A stretch of 64,000 bases of DNA from Paractinoplanes tereljensis. Its GTDB lineage: Bacteria > Actinomycetota > Actinomycetes > Mycobacteriales > Micromonosporaceae. The stretch lies in the NCBI RefSeq assembly GCF_016862435.1, contig NZ_BOMY01000002.1, forward strand, positions 62,001 to 126,000, written 5' to 3'. The notes under the pieces were generated by a model. That model was not told where the DNA came from, did not search any database, and saw only the letters and a program-made list of their open reading frames with translations. Both the position numbers and the translations under genes were made by a program. This document shows, in pieces, positions 52,056-60,654 of this stretch (position 1 is the first letter of the stretch; each line of letters starts with the position of its first letter).

Positions 52056-52688
52056 ATGTTTCAGGCACTGACTGCCGGAGTCCTTTTTCTGTCGTCGCTG
52101 GCGTCGCCGGTGACCTCGCCGGCCAAGGCCTCCCCGCCGCCGAACGACAAGATGACCATCGCCGTGGTGGGCGTCAACGGCAGCGGCTGCGCCCCGGGCA
52201 CCGCCACCGTGCTGCCCGCGCAGGACAACACCGCGTTCACCGTGCTCTACAGCGAGTACGCGGCCCAGGCCGGCAAGGGCGCGGCGCCGGACGAGTTCCG
52301 GCGCAACTGTCAGCTCGCGCTCAACGTGCGGGTGCCGTCCGGCTACACGTACGCGATCGCCAAGACCGACTTCCGCGGCTTCATGCGACTGGCCCCCGGC
52401 GCCTGGGCGTACGAGCAGGCGAACTACTACTTCCAGGGTTACTCGCAGACGGTCCGGGCCCGGCACAACTTCGGTGGCCCGGCCGACGGCGACTGGCAGG
52501 CCACCGACCTGGTCGGGCTCGAGTCGTACTCGTGGGCGCCGTGCGGCGAGAAGCGTTACCTGAACATCAACACCGAACTGCGGGTCGGCACCGGCTCGTC
52601 GAACGGCCAGACCCTCAACATGATCGCGATGGACTCCACCGACACCAGCCTCAGCACGATCTACCACCTGGCCTGGAAGAAGTGCTAG
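52056..52688 (+). CDS. Secreted DUF4360 protein
   Basis: A 210-residue protein with a short signal peptide (FQALTAGVLFLSSLASPVTSPAKA) and a DUF4360 domain: NGSGCAPGTATVLPAQDN, AFTVLYSEYAAQAG, RNCQLALNVRVPSGYTYAIA and YYFQGYSQTVRA, with paired cysteines for disulfides. The family is found in secreted fungal and actinobacterial proteins; function unknown. A strong AGGAGGA ribosome site and AT-rich leader suggest high expression. It converges on the ketopantoate-reductase gene with 4 bp between stops. Confidence 0.85.
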   Translation: MFQALTAGVLFLSSLASPVTSPAKASPPPNDKMTIAVVGVNGSGCAPGTATVLPAQDNTAFTVLYSEYAAQAGKGAAPDEFRRNCQLALNVRVPSGYTYAIAKTDFRGFMRLAPGAWAYEQANYYFQGYSQTVRARHNFGGPADGDWQATDLVGLESYSWAPCGEKRYLNINTELRVGTGSSNGQTLNMIAMDSTDTSLSTIYHLAWKKC

Positions 52689-52692
52689 GACG

Positions 52693-53607
52693 CTAGGACC
52701 GGTTCGTCGCATAGATGCTCAGCGCGGTGTACGCCGCGCTGAGCATCGGGACCGGGACGTCGTGCTTGGCGGCCTCGGCCACGAAATCGCCGAGGATCGC
52801 GTCGGCCTCGACCGGAGCGCCCTGGATCAGGTCCCGGTACATCGACGAGGTCAGCGGCGCGGTGCTGGAGATGTTGCTCTGCAGCAGCGACACCGCACCG
52901 GCCCGGGGCGGATGACCAGCCGCGGCGGCGATCGCCATCGCCTCCGCGGCGACCCGGGCCCCGAAGTCGCTGCCGCCCGGCGCCGCGTTGATCTCGCCGA
53001 CCGTGCCCCGCATCAGCGTGGTGGCGGCGCCCAGCGACGCCAGGAAGACCCACTTCTCCCACATGTCCTGGACGATGGACAGCGACGGGTTCGAGTCGAA
53101 CTCCGGCCCGGACAGCGCGCTGGTGACCTCGGGCAGCCGCGGGTCCTCGGAGCCGTCGAGCGGCCCGTAACCGATCCGGTGCAGCCCGGTCATCTGCACC
53201 ACGTCGCCGTCGTCGTCGAGCGTCGCCTGGATCATGCAGACGCCACCCCAGGCCCGTTCCGGCCCGAACGCGCCCTCCAGCTCGTCGACGTGCCGCATGC
53301 CGTTGAGCAGCGGCACGATCACGGTGTCCGGGCCGACCGCCGGTGCCATGTCGAGCAGCGCCTGCTCCAGGGCGTAGCTCTTCACGGCCAGCACGATCAG
53401 GTCGTACGCGCCGTCCACGGTGTCCGCGGTGACCGTGCGCGGGTGCACCACGGTCTCGCCGTCCGGGCTCTTGATCCGCAGGCCGCGCTGCTGGAGCACG
53501 GTCTGCCGGCCCGGCCGCACCAGGAACGTGACGTCCTTACCGGCCGAGGCGAGCCGCCCGCCGAAATATCCGCCGGTGGCACCGGCCCCTACAAAGAGTG
53601 TCCGCAC
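52693..53607 (-). CDS. Ketopantoate reductase family (ApbA/PanE) protein
   Basis: The 304-residue protein starts with the Rossmann loop FVGAGATGGYFGGRLASAG (GxGxxG) and has the ApbA N- and C-terminal domains: VLAVKSYALEQAL, VPLLNGMRHVDEL (Asn/lysine region), and a helical C-domain with SSMYRDLIQGAPVEADAILG (the S-x-x-x-D catalytic-type stretch). It may reduce 2-dehydropantoate to pantoate with NADPH, though the family includes many paralogues of unknown substrate, so panE is not assigned. It lies 6 bp downstream of the zf-UBP gene. Confidence 0.85.
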   Translation of the reverse strand: MRTLFVGAGATGGYFGGRLASAGKDVTFLVRPGRQTVLQQRGLRIKSPDGETVVHPRTVTADTVDGAYDLIVLAVKSYALEQALLDMAPAVGPDTVIVPLLNGMRHVDELEGAFGPERAWGGVCMIQATLDDDGDVVQMTGLHRIGYGPLDGSEDPRLPEVTSALSGPEFDSNPSLSIVQDMWEKWVFLASLGAATTLMRGTVGEINAAPGGSDFGARVAAEAMAIAAAAGHPPRAGAVSLLQSNISSTAPLTSSMYRDLIQGAPVEADAILGDFVAEAAKHDVPVPMLSAAYTALSIYATNRS

Positions 53608-53613
53608 AAGGAC

Positions 53614-53877
53614 TCAGCCTAGGAGTTCGTCCTCGAAACACCAGCGCCACTTCTCGCCCGGCTCGTAGGACCGCATCACCGGGTGGCCGCTCTCGGCGTG
53701 GTGCGCGGACATGTGCCGGCGCGGTGACGAGTCGCAGCAGGCCACCACGCCGCAGTTCAGACACGTACGCAGGTGCACCCAACCGGTGAAGCCCGCGGCC
53801 ACGCACTGGGGGCACCCGTCCTCGTAGGCCGACTGCGGTTCCGGTTCGCCGGCTTCCGCCAGGTGCTGGCAGCTCAA
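53614..53877 (-). CDS. UBP-type zinc finger protein
   Basis: The 87-residue protein is a single zf-UBP domain: CPQC, then WVHLRTCLNCGVVACCDSSP, RHMSAHHAESGHPVMRSYEPG and WRWCFEDELLG, giving the Cys/His zinc ligands. In bacteria these small domains neighbour transporters and unknown proteins; ubiquitin binding is not expected. It starts at TTG 53877, overlapping the stop of the antiporter gene (TTGA). Co-transcription with the antiporter suggests a linked function, but what it binds is not known. Confidence 0.85.
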   Translation of the reverse strand: MSCQHLAEAGEPEPQSAYEDGCPQCVAAGFTGWVHLRTCLNCGVVACCDSSPRRHMSAHHAESGHPVMRSYEPGEKWRWCFEDELLG

Positions 53878-55445
53878 TCGTCACTCCGTTGCAGCTGGGA
53901 TTCTTCCAGGTCGAGCTCGCGCTGGGCGCGGGTGAGCACCTCTTCGGGGATGCGCCCCTCGTTCCGCGCGATCTTGAAAACATGCCGTTCCGCACTGATC
54001 ATCTCGCGCCGCAGCCGACCGTACGCCGCGGAGGGGGTCTCCGCCTGCTGATTGCCGAGCCGTTCCCAGGCGTTGTTGCCCCGGCTGCCGACAAGTGACC
54101 GTAGCCGGTCGACCACCTCGCTGGGCGCGTCGCCGGCGTTCTCCTCGAGCGCGGCCAGCGCGGCCCGCCCGGCCTGATGCTGCACGCCCGCCTCGGCCAG
54201 GGCGTCCTCGGTGCTGGTGTCCTGCCGCACGCCGAGCTTCACCGCGATCCAGGGCAGCGTGGTGCCCTGGATCAGCAGGGTCAGCACGATCACCGCGAAC
54301 GCCACGAAGATGAACAGGTCGCGGTGATATTCGGGCACCTTGCCGCCCTCCGGCGGCAGGGTCTGCGCGGCCGCGAGGGTCACCACGCCGCGCATGCCGG
54401 CCCAGGCCAGCACGGTCGGCACGCTGATCGGTGGCCGTTCCTCGCGCTGCCGGATGCGGGGCACCAGCCGCACCAGATAGGTGGCCGGGTACATCCACAC
54501 GAACCGCAGCACCACCAGCGTGGCGAACACCGCGACGGTGACCGTCACGGTGGTGCCCACGTCGGTCTCGATGCTCTCCCCGATGTGCCGCAGCTGCAGC
54601 CCCACCAGCAGGAACACCACGCCTTCGAGCAGGAACGTGACAAGCTTCCAGACCGCGTCCATCTGCAGCCGCGAGGTGGGCGACAAAAGGTACGGAATGC
54701 GGTGCCCGAGGTAGAGGCCGGCGATCACCACGGCCACGACGCTGGAGCTGTGCAGCTCCTCGGCCACGATCACCACCACGAACGGGGTGAGCAGCGACAC
54801 CGCGTCGTCCAGCAGCGGGTCGACGATCTTGCGGTGCAGCTTGGCCGCCACGAACGCGCCGAGCAGCCCGATCAGCACGCCGCCGCCGGCCTTCAGCGCC
54901 ACCTCGCCCGCGATCGGCCAGAACCCGACCACCCCGGCGCTGAGCGCGGCCACCGAGATGCGCACCAGCACCAGCGCGGTCGCGTCGTTGAGCAGGCTCT
55001 CGCCCTCGAGGATGGTCACCACCCGGCGGGGCAGGCCGATGCTGCGGGCGATCGCGGTGGCCGACACCGCGTCCGGCGGAGCCACGATCGCGCCCAGCGC
55101 CACACACGCCGCGAACGGGATGTCCGGCACCAGCATGTGCACGACGGCGCCCACGACGAACGCGGTGACCAGCACCAACCCGACCGCGAGCAGCAGGATC
55201 GGGCGGATCGCCCGGCGGAACGCGGGCACCGAGGTCTGCAGCGCGGCAACGTACAGCAGCGGGGGCAGGATGCCGATCAGCACCAGCTCCGGCTCGAGTT
55301 CCGCCTCCGGGAAGCCCGGCACGTAGGACAGGCCGAGCCCGGCCACGAGCAGGACCAGGGGCGCCACGAACCCGAGACGGCGGGCCAGGGCCGCACCGAT
55401 AACCGAGATGGCCACCAGGACGACCACGTCGACGATGCTGCTCAT
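53874..55445 (-). CDS. CPA1-type Na+/H+ antiporter
   Basis: A 523-residue membrane protein with about 12 helices to residue 400 and a long cytoplasmic tail with coiled-coil-like helices (ALAEAGVQHQAGRAALAALEE, RAQRELDLEESQLQ). Signatures are ALGAIVAPPDAVSATAIARSI and EGESLLNDATALVL, which contains the conserved ND pair of CPA1 exchangers. It would expel Na+ (or K+) for protons and aid pH control. ATG 55445. The zf-UBP gene follows with overlap. It is divergent from the KAS III operon (81-bp gap). Confidence 0.9.
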   Translation of the reverse strand: MSSIVDVVVLVAISVIGAALARRLGFVAPLVLLVAGLGLSYVPGFPEAELEPELVLIGILPPLLYVAALQTSVPAFRRAIRPILLLAVGLVLVTAFVVGAVVHMLVPDIPFAACVALGAIVAPPDAVSATAIARSIGLPRRVVTILEGESLLNDATALVLVRISVAALSAGVVGFWPIAGEVALKAGGGVLIGLLGAFVAAKLHRKIVDPLLDDAVSLLTPFVVVIVAEELHSSSVVAVVIAGLYLGHRIPYLLSPTSRLQMDAVWKLVTFLLEGVVFLLVGLQLRHIGESIETDVGTTVTVTVAVFATLVVLRFVWMYPATYLVRLVPRIRQREERPPISVPTVLAWAGMRGVVTLAAAQTLPPEGGKVPEYHRDLFIFVAFAVIVLTLLIQGTTLPWIAVKLGVRQDTSTEDALAEAGVQHQAGRAALAALEENAGDAPSEVVDRLRSLVGSRGNNAWERLGNQQAETPSAAYGRLRREMISAERHVFKIARNEGRIPEEVLTRAQRELDLEESQLQRSDD

Positions 55446-55526
55446 GCCGCAAAGCTTATTGAATGCTGATAGCGACGGCGCGTGCGGATCATCACCGCAT
55501 AGCGCGGATAGGCAAGGCTGTCGCGC

Positions 55527-56537
55527 ATGACGGAGCCTCTTAAGACCGTGGGGATCACCGGAACCGCGTACGCCCTGCCGGCCCGCGAGGTGCCGACCGC
55601 CGACCTGCAGCGCCGGGTCGCGACGGCCAGCGGCCTGATGCTGCCGCCGCGGATGTTCGAGCAGGCCACCGGCATCCGGCGGCGGCGGATCGCGGCCGAC
55701 GACGAGTACGCCTCCGACCTCGCCATCGACGCCGCCACCAAGGTGCTGGCCGAGACCGGCCGGGACCCGCTCGACATCGACCTGCTGCTGTTCGCGAGCG
55801 CCACCCGGGACATGGCCGAACCGGCGACCGCGCACGTGGTGCAGGCCGCGCTGGGCAGCCGGGCGCACGTCATGGACGTCACGAACGCCTGCAACAGCTT
55901 CCTCAACGGCATCGACCTGGCCCGCTCGATGATCCTGGCCGGCCGGGCGACCCGCGCCCTGGTGGTGACCGGCGAGACCCCGACCCGGGCGATGCGCCCC
56001 CGCCTCGACGGTCTGGCCCAGGCCCGCAGCGCGTTCGCCGGCTACACGTTCGGCGACGCCGGCGCGGCCGTCCTGGTCGAGCCGGTGGCGACCGGCGGCA
56101 TCGTCGACATCGACAGCGAGACCCACTCCGAGCACTGGGCGGCCGGCGGCATCTTCGGCGGCGGCTCCCGGCACCCGCGCGGTGACGAGCACACCTACTT
56201 CACCGGCGACGGGCACCGGCTGCGCCGGATCTTCGAACAGATCGGGGCCGGCCTGATCGAACGGGTCGCGCGACGCACCGGGTACGGCTGGGACGACTAC
56301 GCCAAGGTGCTCGTGCACCAGGTGACGTTGCCCTACCTCGACCGGTTCGTGCAGGTCACCGGGGTGCCCCGGGACAAGCTCGAGGTCACCGTCACGGAAC
56401 TGGGCAATATGGCATCGGCGTCTCTCGGCGTACAGCTGGCTCGGGTTCGTCCGCAGTTGGAAACCGGCGACCGGGTGCTGTTGATCGGACTGGGCGGCGG
56501 TGTCAGCCTGATGACCATGATCTGGGAGGTCTCGTGA
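55527..56537 (+). CDS. KAS III / OleA-like thiolase-fold condensing enzyme
   Basis: A 336-residue KAS III fold protein with the catalytic triad C122 (VTNACNSFLNG), H264 (KVLVHQVTLPY) and N294 (ELGNMASAS). RDMAEPATA places E98 24 residues before the cysteine, resembling the position of the catalytic glutamate of OleA rather than FabH (from memory; alignment needed). OleA joins two acyl-CoAs head to head to a beta-keto acid. It leads a five-gene operon with no ACP gene, which fits CoA substrates. The next gene begins within its stop (GTGA). Confidence 0.82.
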   Translation: MTEPLKTVGITGTAYALPAREVPTADLQRRVATASGLMLPPRMFEQATGIRRRRIAADDEYASDLAIDAATKVLAETGRDPLDIDLLLFASATRDMAEPATAHVVQAALGSRAHVMDVTNACNSFLNGIDLARSMILAGRATRALVVTGETPTRAMRPRLDGLAQARSAFAGYTFGDAGAAVLVEPVATGGIVDIDSETHSEHWAAGGIFGGGSRHPRGDEHTYFTGDGHRLRRIFEQIGAGLIERVARRTGYGWDDYAKVLVHQVTLPYLDRFVQVTGVPRDKLEVTVTELGNMASASLGVQLARVRPQLETGDRVLLIGLGGGVSLMTMIWEVS

Positions 56538-57268
56538 CGGCACCGCTGTGGGTGGTCGTGCCGGCCTACAACGAGGCCGCGAAGATCGGCGCCACCCTGC
56601 GTGCCCTGGCCGGCCAGACCGACACCGACTTCACCCTGCTGGTGGTCGACAACGGCTCCACCGACGCGACGGCCGCGCTGGCCCGGCGCTTCACCGCGCC
56701 GTTTCCCGTGCACGTGCTGGTCGAGCCGGAGAAGGGCGTCGGCTGCGCGGTCGACACCGGATTCCGGCACGCCATCGCGCACGGCGCCACCCACCTGGCC
56801 CGCACCGACGCCGACTGCCTGCCCGCGCCCGGCTGGGTGGCGGCCGCCCGGCTGGCCCTGACCGAGAGCCGCGGCCTGGCCTGCGGCCGCATCGTGGCCC
56901 GCCGCGACGAACACGGCCCGCTCGGCCGCGCCTGGTTCCGCCTGCTGGTCTCGCTGGCCGCGTGGTTCGGCCGGTTCCGGCCGGAACATCGCGGCCCCGA
57001 GTTCAAGGCGCCCTACCGGATGCATGCCGGCAACAACATGGCCATCACCGCCGAGCTGTACCAGGCCTGCGGCGGCATGCCCCGCCGCCCGTCCCCCACC
57101 GACCGCACGTTCCTCAACCGGGTCCGCCGCACCACCGCGGCGATCACCCACAGCCGGCACATGGTGGTGGCCAACTCCACCCGCCGCATTCGCGCCTACG
57201 GCGTCCTGGGCACCGCGAAGTGGTACCTCGACCGCGGCAGCGGCCACCGAACGGCGGACCCGCGCTGA
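56534..57268 (+). CDS. Family 2 glycosyltransferase
   Basis: A 244-residue GT-A glycosyltransferase: VVVPAYNEAAKIGATLRAL, LLVVDNGSTDATAAL, the DxD motif in LARTDADCLPAPGW and an acceptor-side region FKAPYRMHAGNNMAITAELY. It lacks the usual C-terminal membrane helices, so it is likely soluble or peripheral. The GTG at 56534 overlaps the KAS III stop, and its stop overlaps the next ATG by one base (TGATG). Glycosylation of the operon's lipid-like product or of a carrier is inferred. Confidence 0.85.
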   Translation: MTAPLWVVVPAYNEAAKIGATLRALAGQTDTDFTLLVVDNGSTDATAALARRFTAPFPVHVLVEPEKGVGCAVDTGFRHAIAHGATHLARTDADCLPAPGWVAAARLALTESRGLACGRIVARRDEHGPLGRAWFRLLVSLAAWFGRFRPEHRGPEFKAPYRMHAGNNMAITAELYQACGGMPRRPSPTDRTFLNRVRRTTAAITHSRHMVVANSTRRIRAYGVLGTAKWYLDRGSGHRTADPR

Positions 57269-58695
57269 TGCTCGACTCCTTCATCGGCGGCCTCCGCGCC
57301 GGGGACGACCGGCCCGCTCTGGCCGGGCGGGTCACTCGCGGTGAGTTGGCCGTGCTCACCCACGGCTACGCCGTTTCGCTGCGCGAACAAGGGCTGGGCG
57401 CGGGCGACACGGTTGGCTTGGCCGTACGGCCGGGAGCACGCTCACTGGCGACCATGCTGGCCGCGTACCACCTGGGCCTGCGGATCGCCGTGCTGGACCC
57501 GACCGCCGGCCCCGACGTGCTCCAAGCTCGCCTGGCCCTGGCCGCGCCGCGGCTGATCCTCGCCGACGCGGCCGCGCAGGCCGTGGCCGGGTGGCTGGCC
57601 CCGCTGGCCCGGCGCGCCCACCTCGCCCTGCCGGATCTCGGCGCGTTGGCGCCGGTTCGCACCATCGGGCGGCGCCTGCCCGGCTCACCGCCGGCGCTGC
57701 GCCCGCTACCCGGTCCGTTGCCGGCCGGCTTCGACGGGGACGGCGACGCGGTCATCGTCTTCACCTCCGGGACGACCAGCCGGCCGCGCGCCGTCGTGCA
57801 CACCCGGTCATCGCTGTCCGCCGGGATGACTGCGGTGCGTGACCTGGTCCGGCCGGCGCCGGACGTCCCGGTCCTGGGCGGAACGTTCTTCGTGCTGCTG
57901 CCGTCGCTGGCGAGCGGCGCTCCGGTGGCGCTGCCGGCCCGGCGCGGTCTGGGCCGGCAGATCCGCACGCTGCAGCCGCAGGCGACCTATCTGACGCCGC
58001 CTCAGCTCCGGGCGGCGCTGGCGGCCCGGGTGCGGTTCACCGGGCGGGTCTACAGCGGTTCGGCGCCGATCAGCGCGGCCCTGCTGCAAGCGGTACGCGC
58101 GGCCGGCGCCGCGGAGGCCTGGGGGGTCTACGCGCTGACCGAGGTGTTTCCCGCCGCCGCGGTCGAGTCGGCGGCGAAGTCGGCTTACACCGGCTCCGGC
58201 GACCTGGTGGGCGAGCTGCTGCCCGGGGTGACCGCGTCGGTGAGCGCCGGCGGCGAGCTGTTGCTGTCCGGCCCGACCGCGGCGTCCCGCTACCTGGGCG
58301 AGGAACCGTTCGACCAGGTGGCGACCGGTGACCAGGGCCGGGTGGAGGACGGGCGGGTGATCCTGGGCGGTCGGCTGAAGGACATGATCCTGCGCCGGGC
58401 CGAGAACATCTATCCGGGCCTGTACGAGCCGTCCCTGCACGTCCCCGGCGTAGAGCTGGCCCTGCTGGTCGGCGTTCCCACCCCCGACGGCGACGAGCGG
58501 GTGGTGGCCGTGATCCAGCCCGCGACGGGTGCCGCCGAGGCGTCGATCCGCGCGGCGCTTCGCGACCCGCTGTCCCGGATGGGCGCCGCCCGCCCCGACG
58601 CGGTGCTGTTCGCCCAGATCCCGCTGACCGGCCGTTCGCAGAAGCCCGACCGCCCCGCCACCGCCCACCTGGCCGCATCGCGGATCGATGGGTAA
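57268..58695 (+). CDS. Acyl-AMP ligase (ANL superfamily), OleC-like by context
   Basis: The 475-residue enzyme has the ANL motifs: P-loop IVFTSGTTSRPRAVVHT, VYSGSAPISAALL, WGVYALTEVFPAA, ATGDQGRVEDGRV, GRLKDMILRRAENIYP and the C-terminal catalytic lysine in LTGRSQKPDRPA. The protein is shorter than most acyl-CoA synthetases (about 500-560) because the N-domain is compact. In Ole pathways the homologous OleC cyclises a beta-hydroxy acid to a beta-lactone through an acyl-AMP; a plain acyl-CoA ligase is the alternative. It overlaps the P450 gene by 8 bp. Confidence 0.82.
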   Translation: MLDSFIGGLRAGDDRPALAGRVTRGELAVLTHGYAVSLREQGLGAGDTVGLAVRPGARSLATMLAAYHLGLRIAVLDPTAGPDVLQARLALAAPRLILADAAAQAVAGWLAPLARRAHLALPDLGALAPVRTIGRRLPGSPPALRPLPGPLPAGFDGDGDAVIVFTSGTTSRPRAVVHTRSSLSAGMTAVRDLVRPAPDVPVLGGTFFVLLPSLASGAPVALPARRGLGRQIRTLQPQATYLTPPQLRAALAARVRFTGRVYSGSAPISAALLQAVRAAGAAEAWGVYALTEVFPAAAVESAAKSAYTGSGDLVGELLPGVTASVSAGGELLLSGPTAASRYLGEEPFDQVATGDQGRVEDGRVILGGRLKDMILRRAENIYPGLYEPSLHVPGVELALLVGVPTPDGDERVVAVIQPATGAAEASIRAALRDPLSRMGAARPDAVLFAQIPLTGRSQKPDRPATAHLAASRIDG

Positions 58696-59776
58696 CGCCC
58701 GGGCCCGGGATCGGCGGGTCTACCTGGGCAGTCATCCGGTGCTATTCGCGCTGCTCGCGGCCACCCGGCGGTGGCCGGTGCTGCGGATCGGGCGGACGCT
58801 GATCGTGCACGATCGGGAGGCCTATCTCGCGGCGCTCACCCGGATCCCGCTCGATCGGACCGCCGCGGGCACCACCGGCGGGGCGGTTGATCGGCTCGCC
58901 GGGACGGGCGGGCTGTTCGATCAGCACGGAGACGCGCATCGGCGCACCCGGCGGGACGTGGCCGACGGGCTCGGGGCGGCCGGGGTGGAACGGCTACGGC
59001 CGGCCTGGACCAAGCTCATCGACGAACGGCTCGCGCCGCTCGGCACCGGCGGGACCGTGGATCTCGTGCCGCTCGCCGCGGAGATCGCCGGCAGCACGGC
59101 GGCGGCGCTGCTCGACCTGGACGTGGACCCGATCGCCCTGGCGGCCGCCGCTCAAGAGGCCGGAGCCACGGCAGCGCGAGGACATCTGCCGGGGATCGGC
59201 CGCCGACGGGCCGCCCGCGAGGCCGAACGAGCAGCGGAGCGGCTCATCAACCTGCTCGGGAACGCTCCAGCCGGTAGTGGGCTGGCTGCCACGCTTGCTG
59301 TTGCGGCCGTCAACACCACGGTGGCCGCTCTGCCTCGGGCCGCGGCGTGGGCTTGTGGGGATGGGGCGCTTTGGGCGTACGCCGGGGAGGCCGCCCTTGC
59401 CGATGAGCTGTTGCGCGTCACCGCGCCTACGCCGCTCCTGCCTCGCGTGGCCGCCGACGGCGGTGATCTTGGTGGTTGTCCGGTGCGGGCCGGCGACCGC
59501 ATGCTGCTGATCGCCCGGCATGCCGCCGACGCGCACCGGCTTGACCCCGATCCGGCCCGGCCGGCGCCGGCCCGGACCGCGCAGCTCGTCTTCGGCGCGG
59601 GGCCGCACGCCTGCCCGGGTGCCCGGCTGGCCCGGCTTCAGCTCAGCGACTTTCTCGCCGCGCTCGCGCCGCATCGGCCGGTGGTCGTCCGGGCCCGCGC
59701 GGATCGCCGCTCGGCCCTGCCCGGCTGGCGCTCACTGATAGTGCGCGCCACCGAGTTCGGCGGCGACTCAGCGTGA
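58688..59776 (+). CDS. Cytochrome P450
   Basis: A compact 362-residue P450. The heme loop is VFGAGPHACPGARLARLQ with C309, the ExxR motif is in DELLRVTAP, and the I-helix region reads AVAAVNTTVAALP, where the usual acid-alcohol pair is replaced by N-T, so oxygen activation may differ. At 362 residues it is shorter than typical bacterial P450s (about 400). It probably oxidises the operon's acyl product. Redox partners are not encoded nearby. ATG 58688 overlaps the ligase stop; its own stop overlaps the next gene. Confidence 0.85.
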   Translation: MGNARARDRRVYLGSHPVLFALLAATRRWPVLRIGRTLIVHDREAYLAALTRIPLDRTAAGTTGGAVDRLAGTGGLFDQHGDAHRRTRRDVADGLGAAGVERLRPAWTKLIDERLAPLGTGGTVDLVPLAAEIAGSTAAALLDLDVDPIALAAAAQEAGATAARGHLPGIGRRRAAREAERAAERLINLLGNAPAGSGLAATLAVAAVNTTVAALPRAAAWACGDGALWAYAGEAALADELLRVTAPTPLLPRVAADGGDLGGCPVRAGDRMLLIARHAADAHRLDPDPARPAPARTAQLVFGAGPHACPGARLARLQLSDFLAALAPHRPVVVRARADRRSALPGWRSLIVRATEFGGDSA

Positions 59777-60654
59777 GCGCCGCCGTGACCGGAGGCAGCG
59801 GGCATGCGATGAGGATCGCCGTCACTGGGGGCAGTGGGTTCTGTGGCGGTTTCGTGGCTCGACTGGCGGCTGCTTCGGGGAGCGACGTGGTCTGCCTTGG
59901 GCGGCGGCCGGGGCCGGTCGGACAGCATCGGGTCTGGGATGCCGCCTCGGGTGATATTCCGGATTTATCCCATGTGGACGCGGTGCTTCACCTCGCGGCG
60001 GCCGTTGGGGATCCGCGCGGCGGGAAGCGTACCGAAGCGGCCTTTCACGCGGTCAACGTCGAGGGGGCCCGGCGGCTGCTCGCGGCTGCGGCCGGGCGGC
60101 CGGTGGTCTGGGTCAGCAGCGCCAGCGTCTACCGGCCGGGGCCCTACCTGGCGCCGGTCCGGGAGGATCATCCGGCCGAGGGGCAGCGGACTGCTTATGG
60201 GCGTACGAAATCGGCTGGTGAAAAGCTTGCGCTGGCGGCCGGAGCGGTCGTGCTGCGGCCCCGCGCCGTCTACGGCGCGGGTGATCCGCATCTGATGCCG
60301 CGGCTGCGGCGGGTCGTGCGCGGCGGCCGCGCCTGGCTGCCGGGGCCGGACGTGCCGCTCAGCCTGACCGCCGTGGAAAATCTCGCCTCCGCCTGTCTCG
60401 CGGCTGTTCGGTGGCCTGCCGGTGCCTACAACATCGCCGATGACCGGGTCTACCGGCGGGACGCCGCGATCGCGGCCGTGCTGGGCGTGCCGGTGCGGCA
60501 CGTGCCGATCGCCGTCGCCCGGGCGGCCTCGCTGGTGGCCGGGCCGGCGCTGACTCGTTACAGCATTGACCAGGTCACCGACGGGATGGTGCTGGACATC
60601 GGCAAAGCGCTCGGGCTCGGCTGGCGGCCCGCGCGGACGCTCATGCCGTCGTGA
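59773..60654 (+). CDS. Extended SDR (epimerase/OleD-like reductase)
   Basis: The 293-residue enzyme has a Rossmann loop RIAVTGGSGFCGGFVARL near residue 16, the catalytic serine in WVSSASVYRPG and YGRTKSAGEK as YxxxK. It falls in the 3-beta-HSD/epimerase group that includes OleD, the beta-keto acid reductase of olefin pathways. GTG 59773 overlaps the P450 stop (GTGA) and is used here; ATG 59809 (13th codon) would start directly at the Rossmann fold. The extra N-terminus repeats VTGGSG. It is last in the operon and converges on a lipoprotein gene with a 14-bp overlap. Confidence 0.82.
   Translation: MSAAVTGGSGHAMRIAVTGGSGFCGGFVARLAAASGSDVVCLGRRPGPVGQHRVWDAASGDIPDLSHVDAVLHLAAAVGDPRGGKRTEAAFHAVNVEGARRLLAAAAGRPVVWVSSASVYRPGPYLAPVREDHPAEGQRTAYGRTKSAGEKLALAAGAVVLRPRAVYGAGDPHLMPRLRRVVRGGRAWLPGPDVPLSLTAVENLASACLAAVRWPAGAYNIADDRVYRRDAAIAAVLGVPVRHVPIAVARAASLVAGPALTRYSIDQVTDGMVLDIGKALGLGWRPARTLMPS

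Noticed and set aside
54320..54360. A fourth copy of the dispersed repeat core near CCCTCCGGCGGCAGGG
   Set aside because: It is coding sequence of the antiporter, matches only part of the core and lacks the other two blocks.
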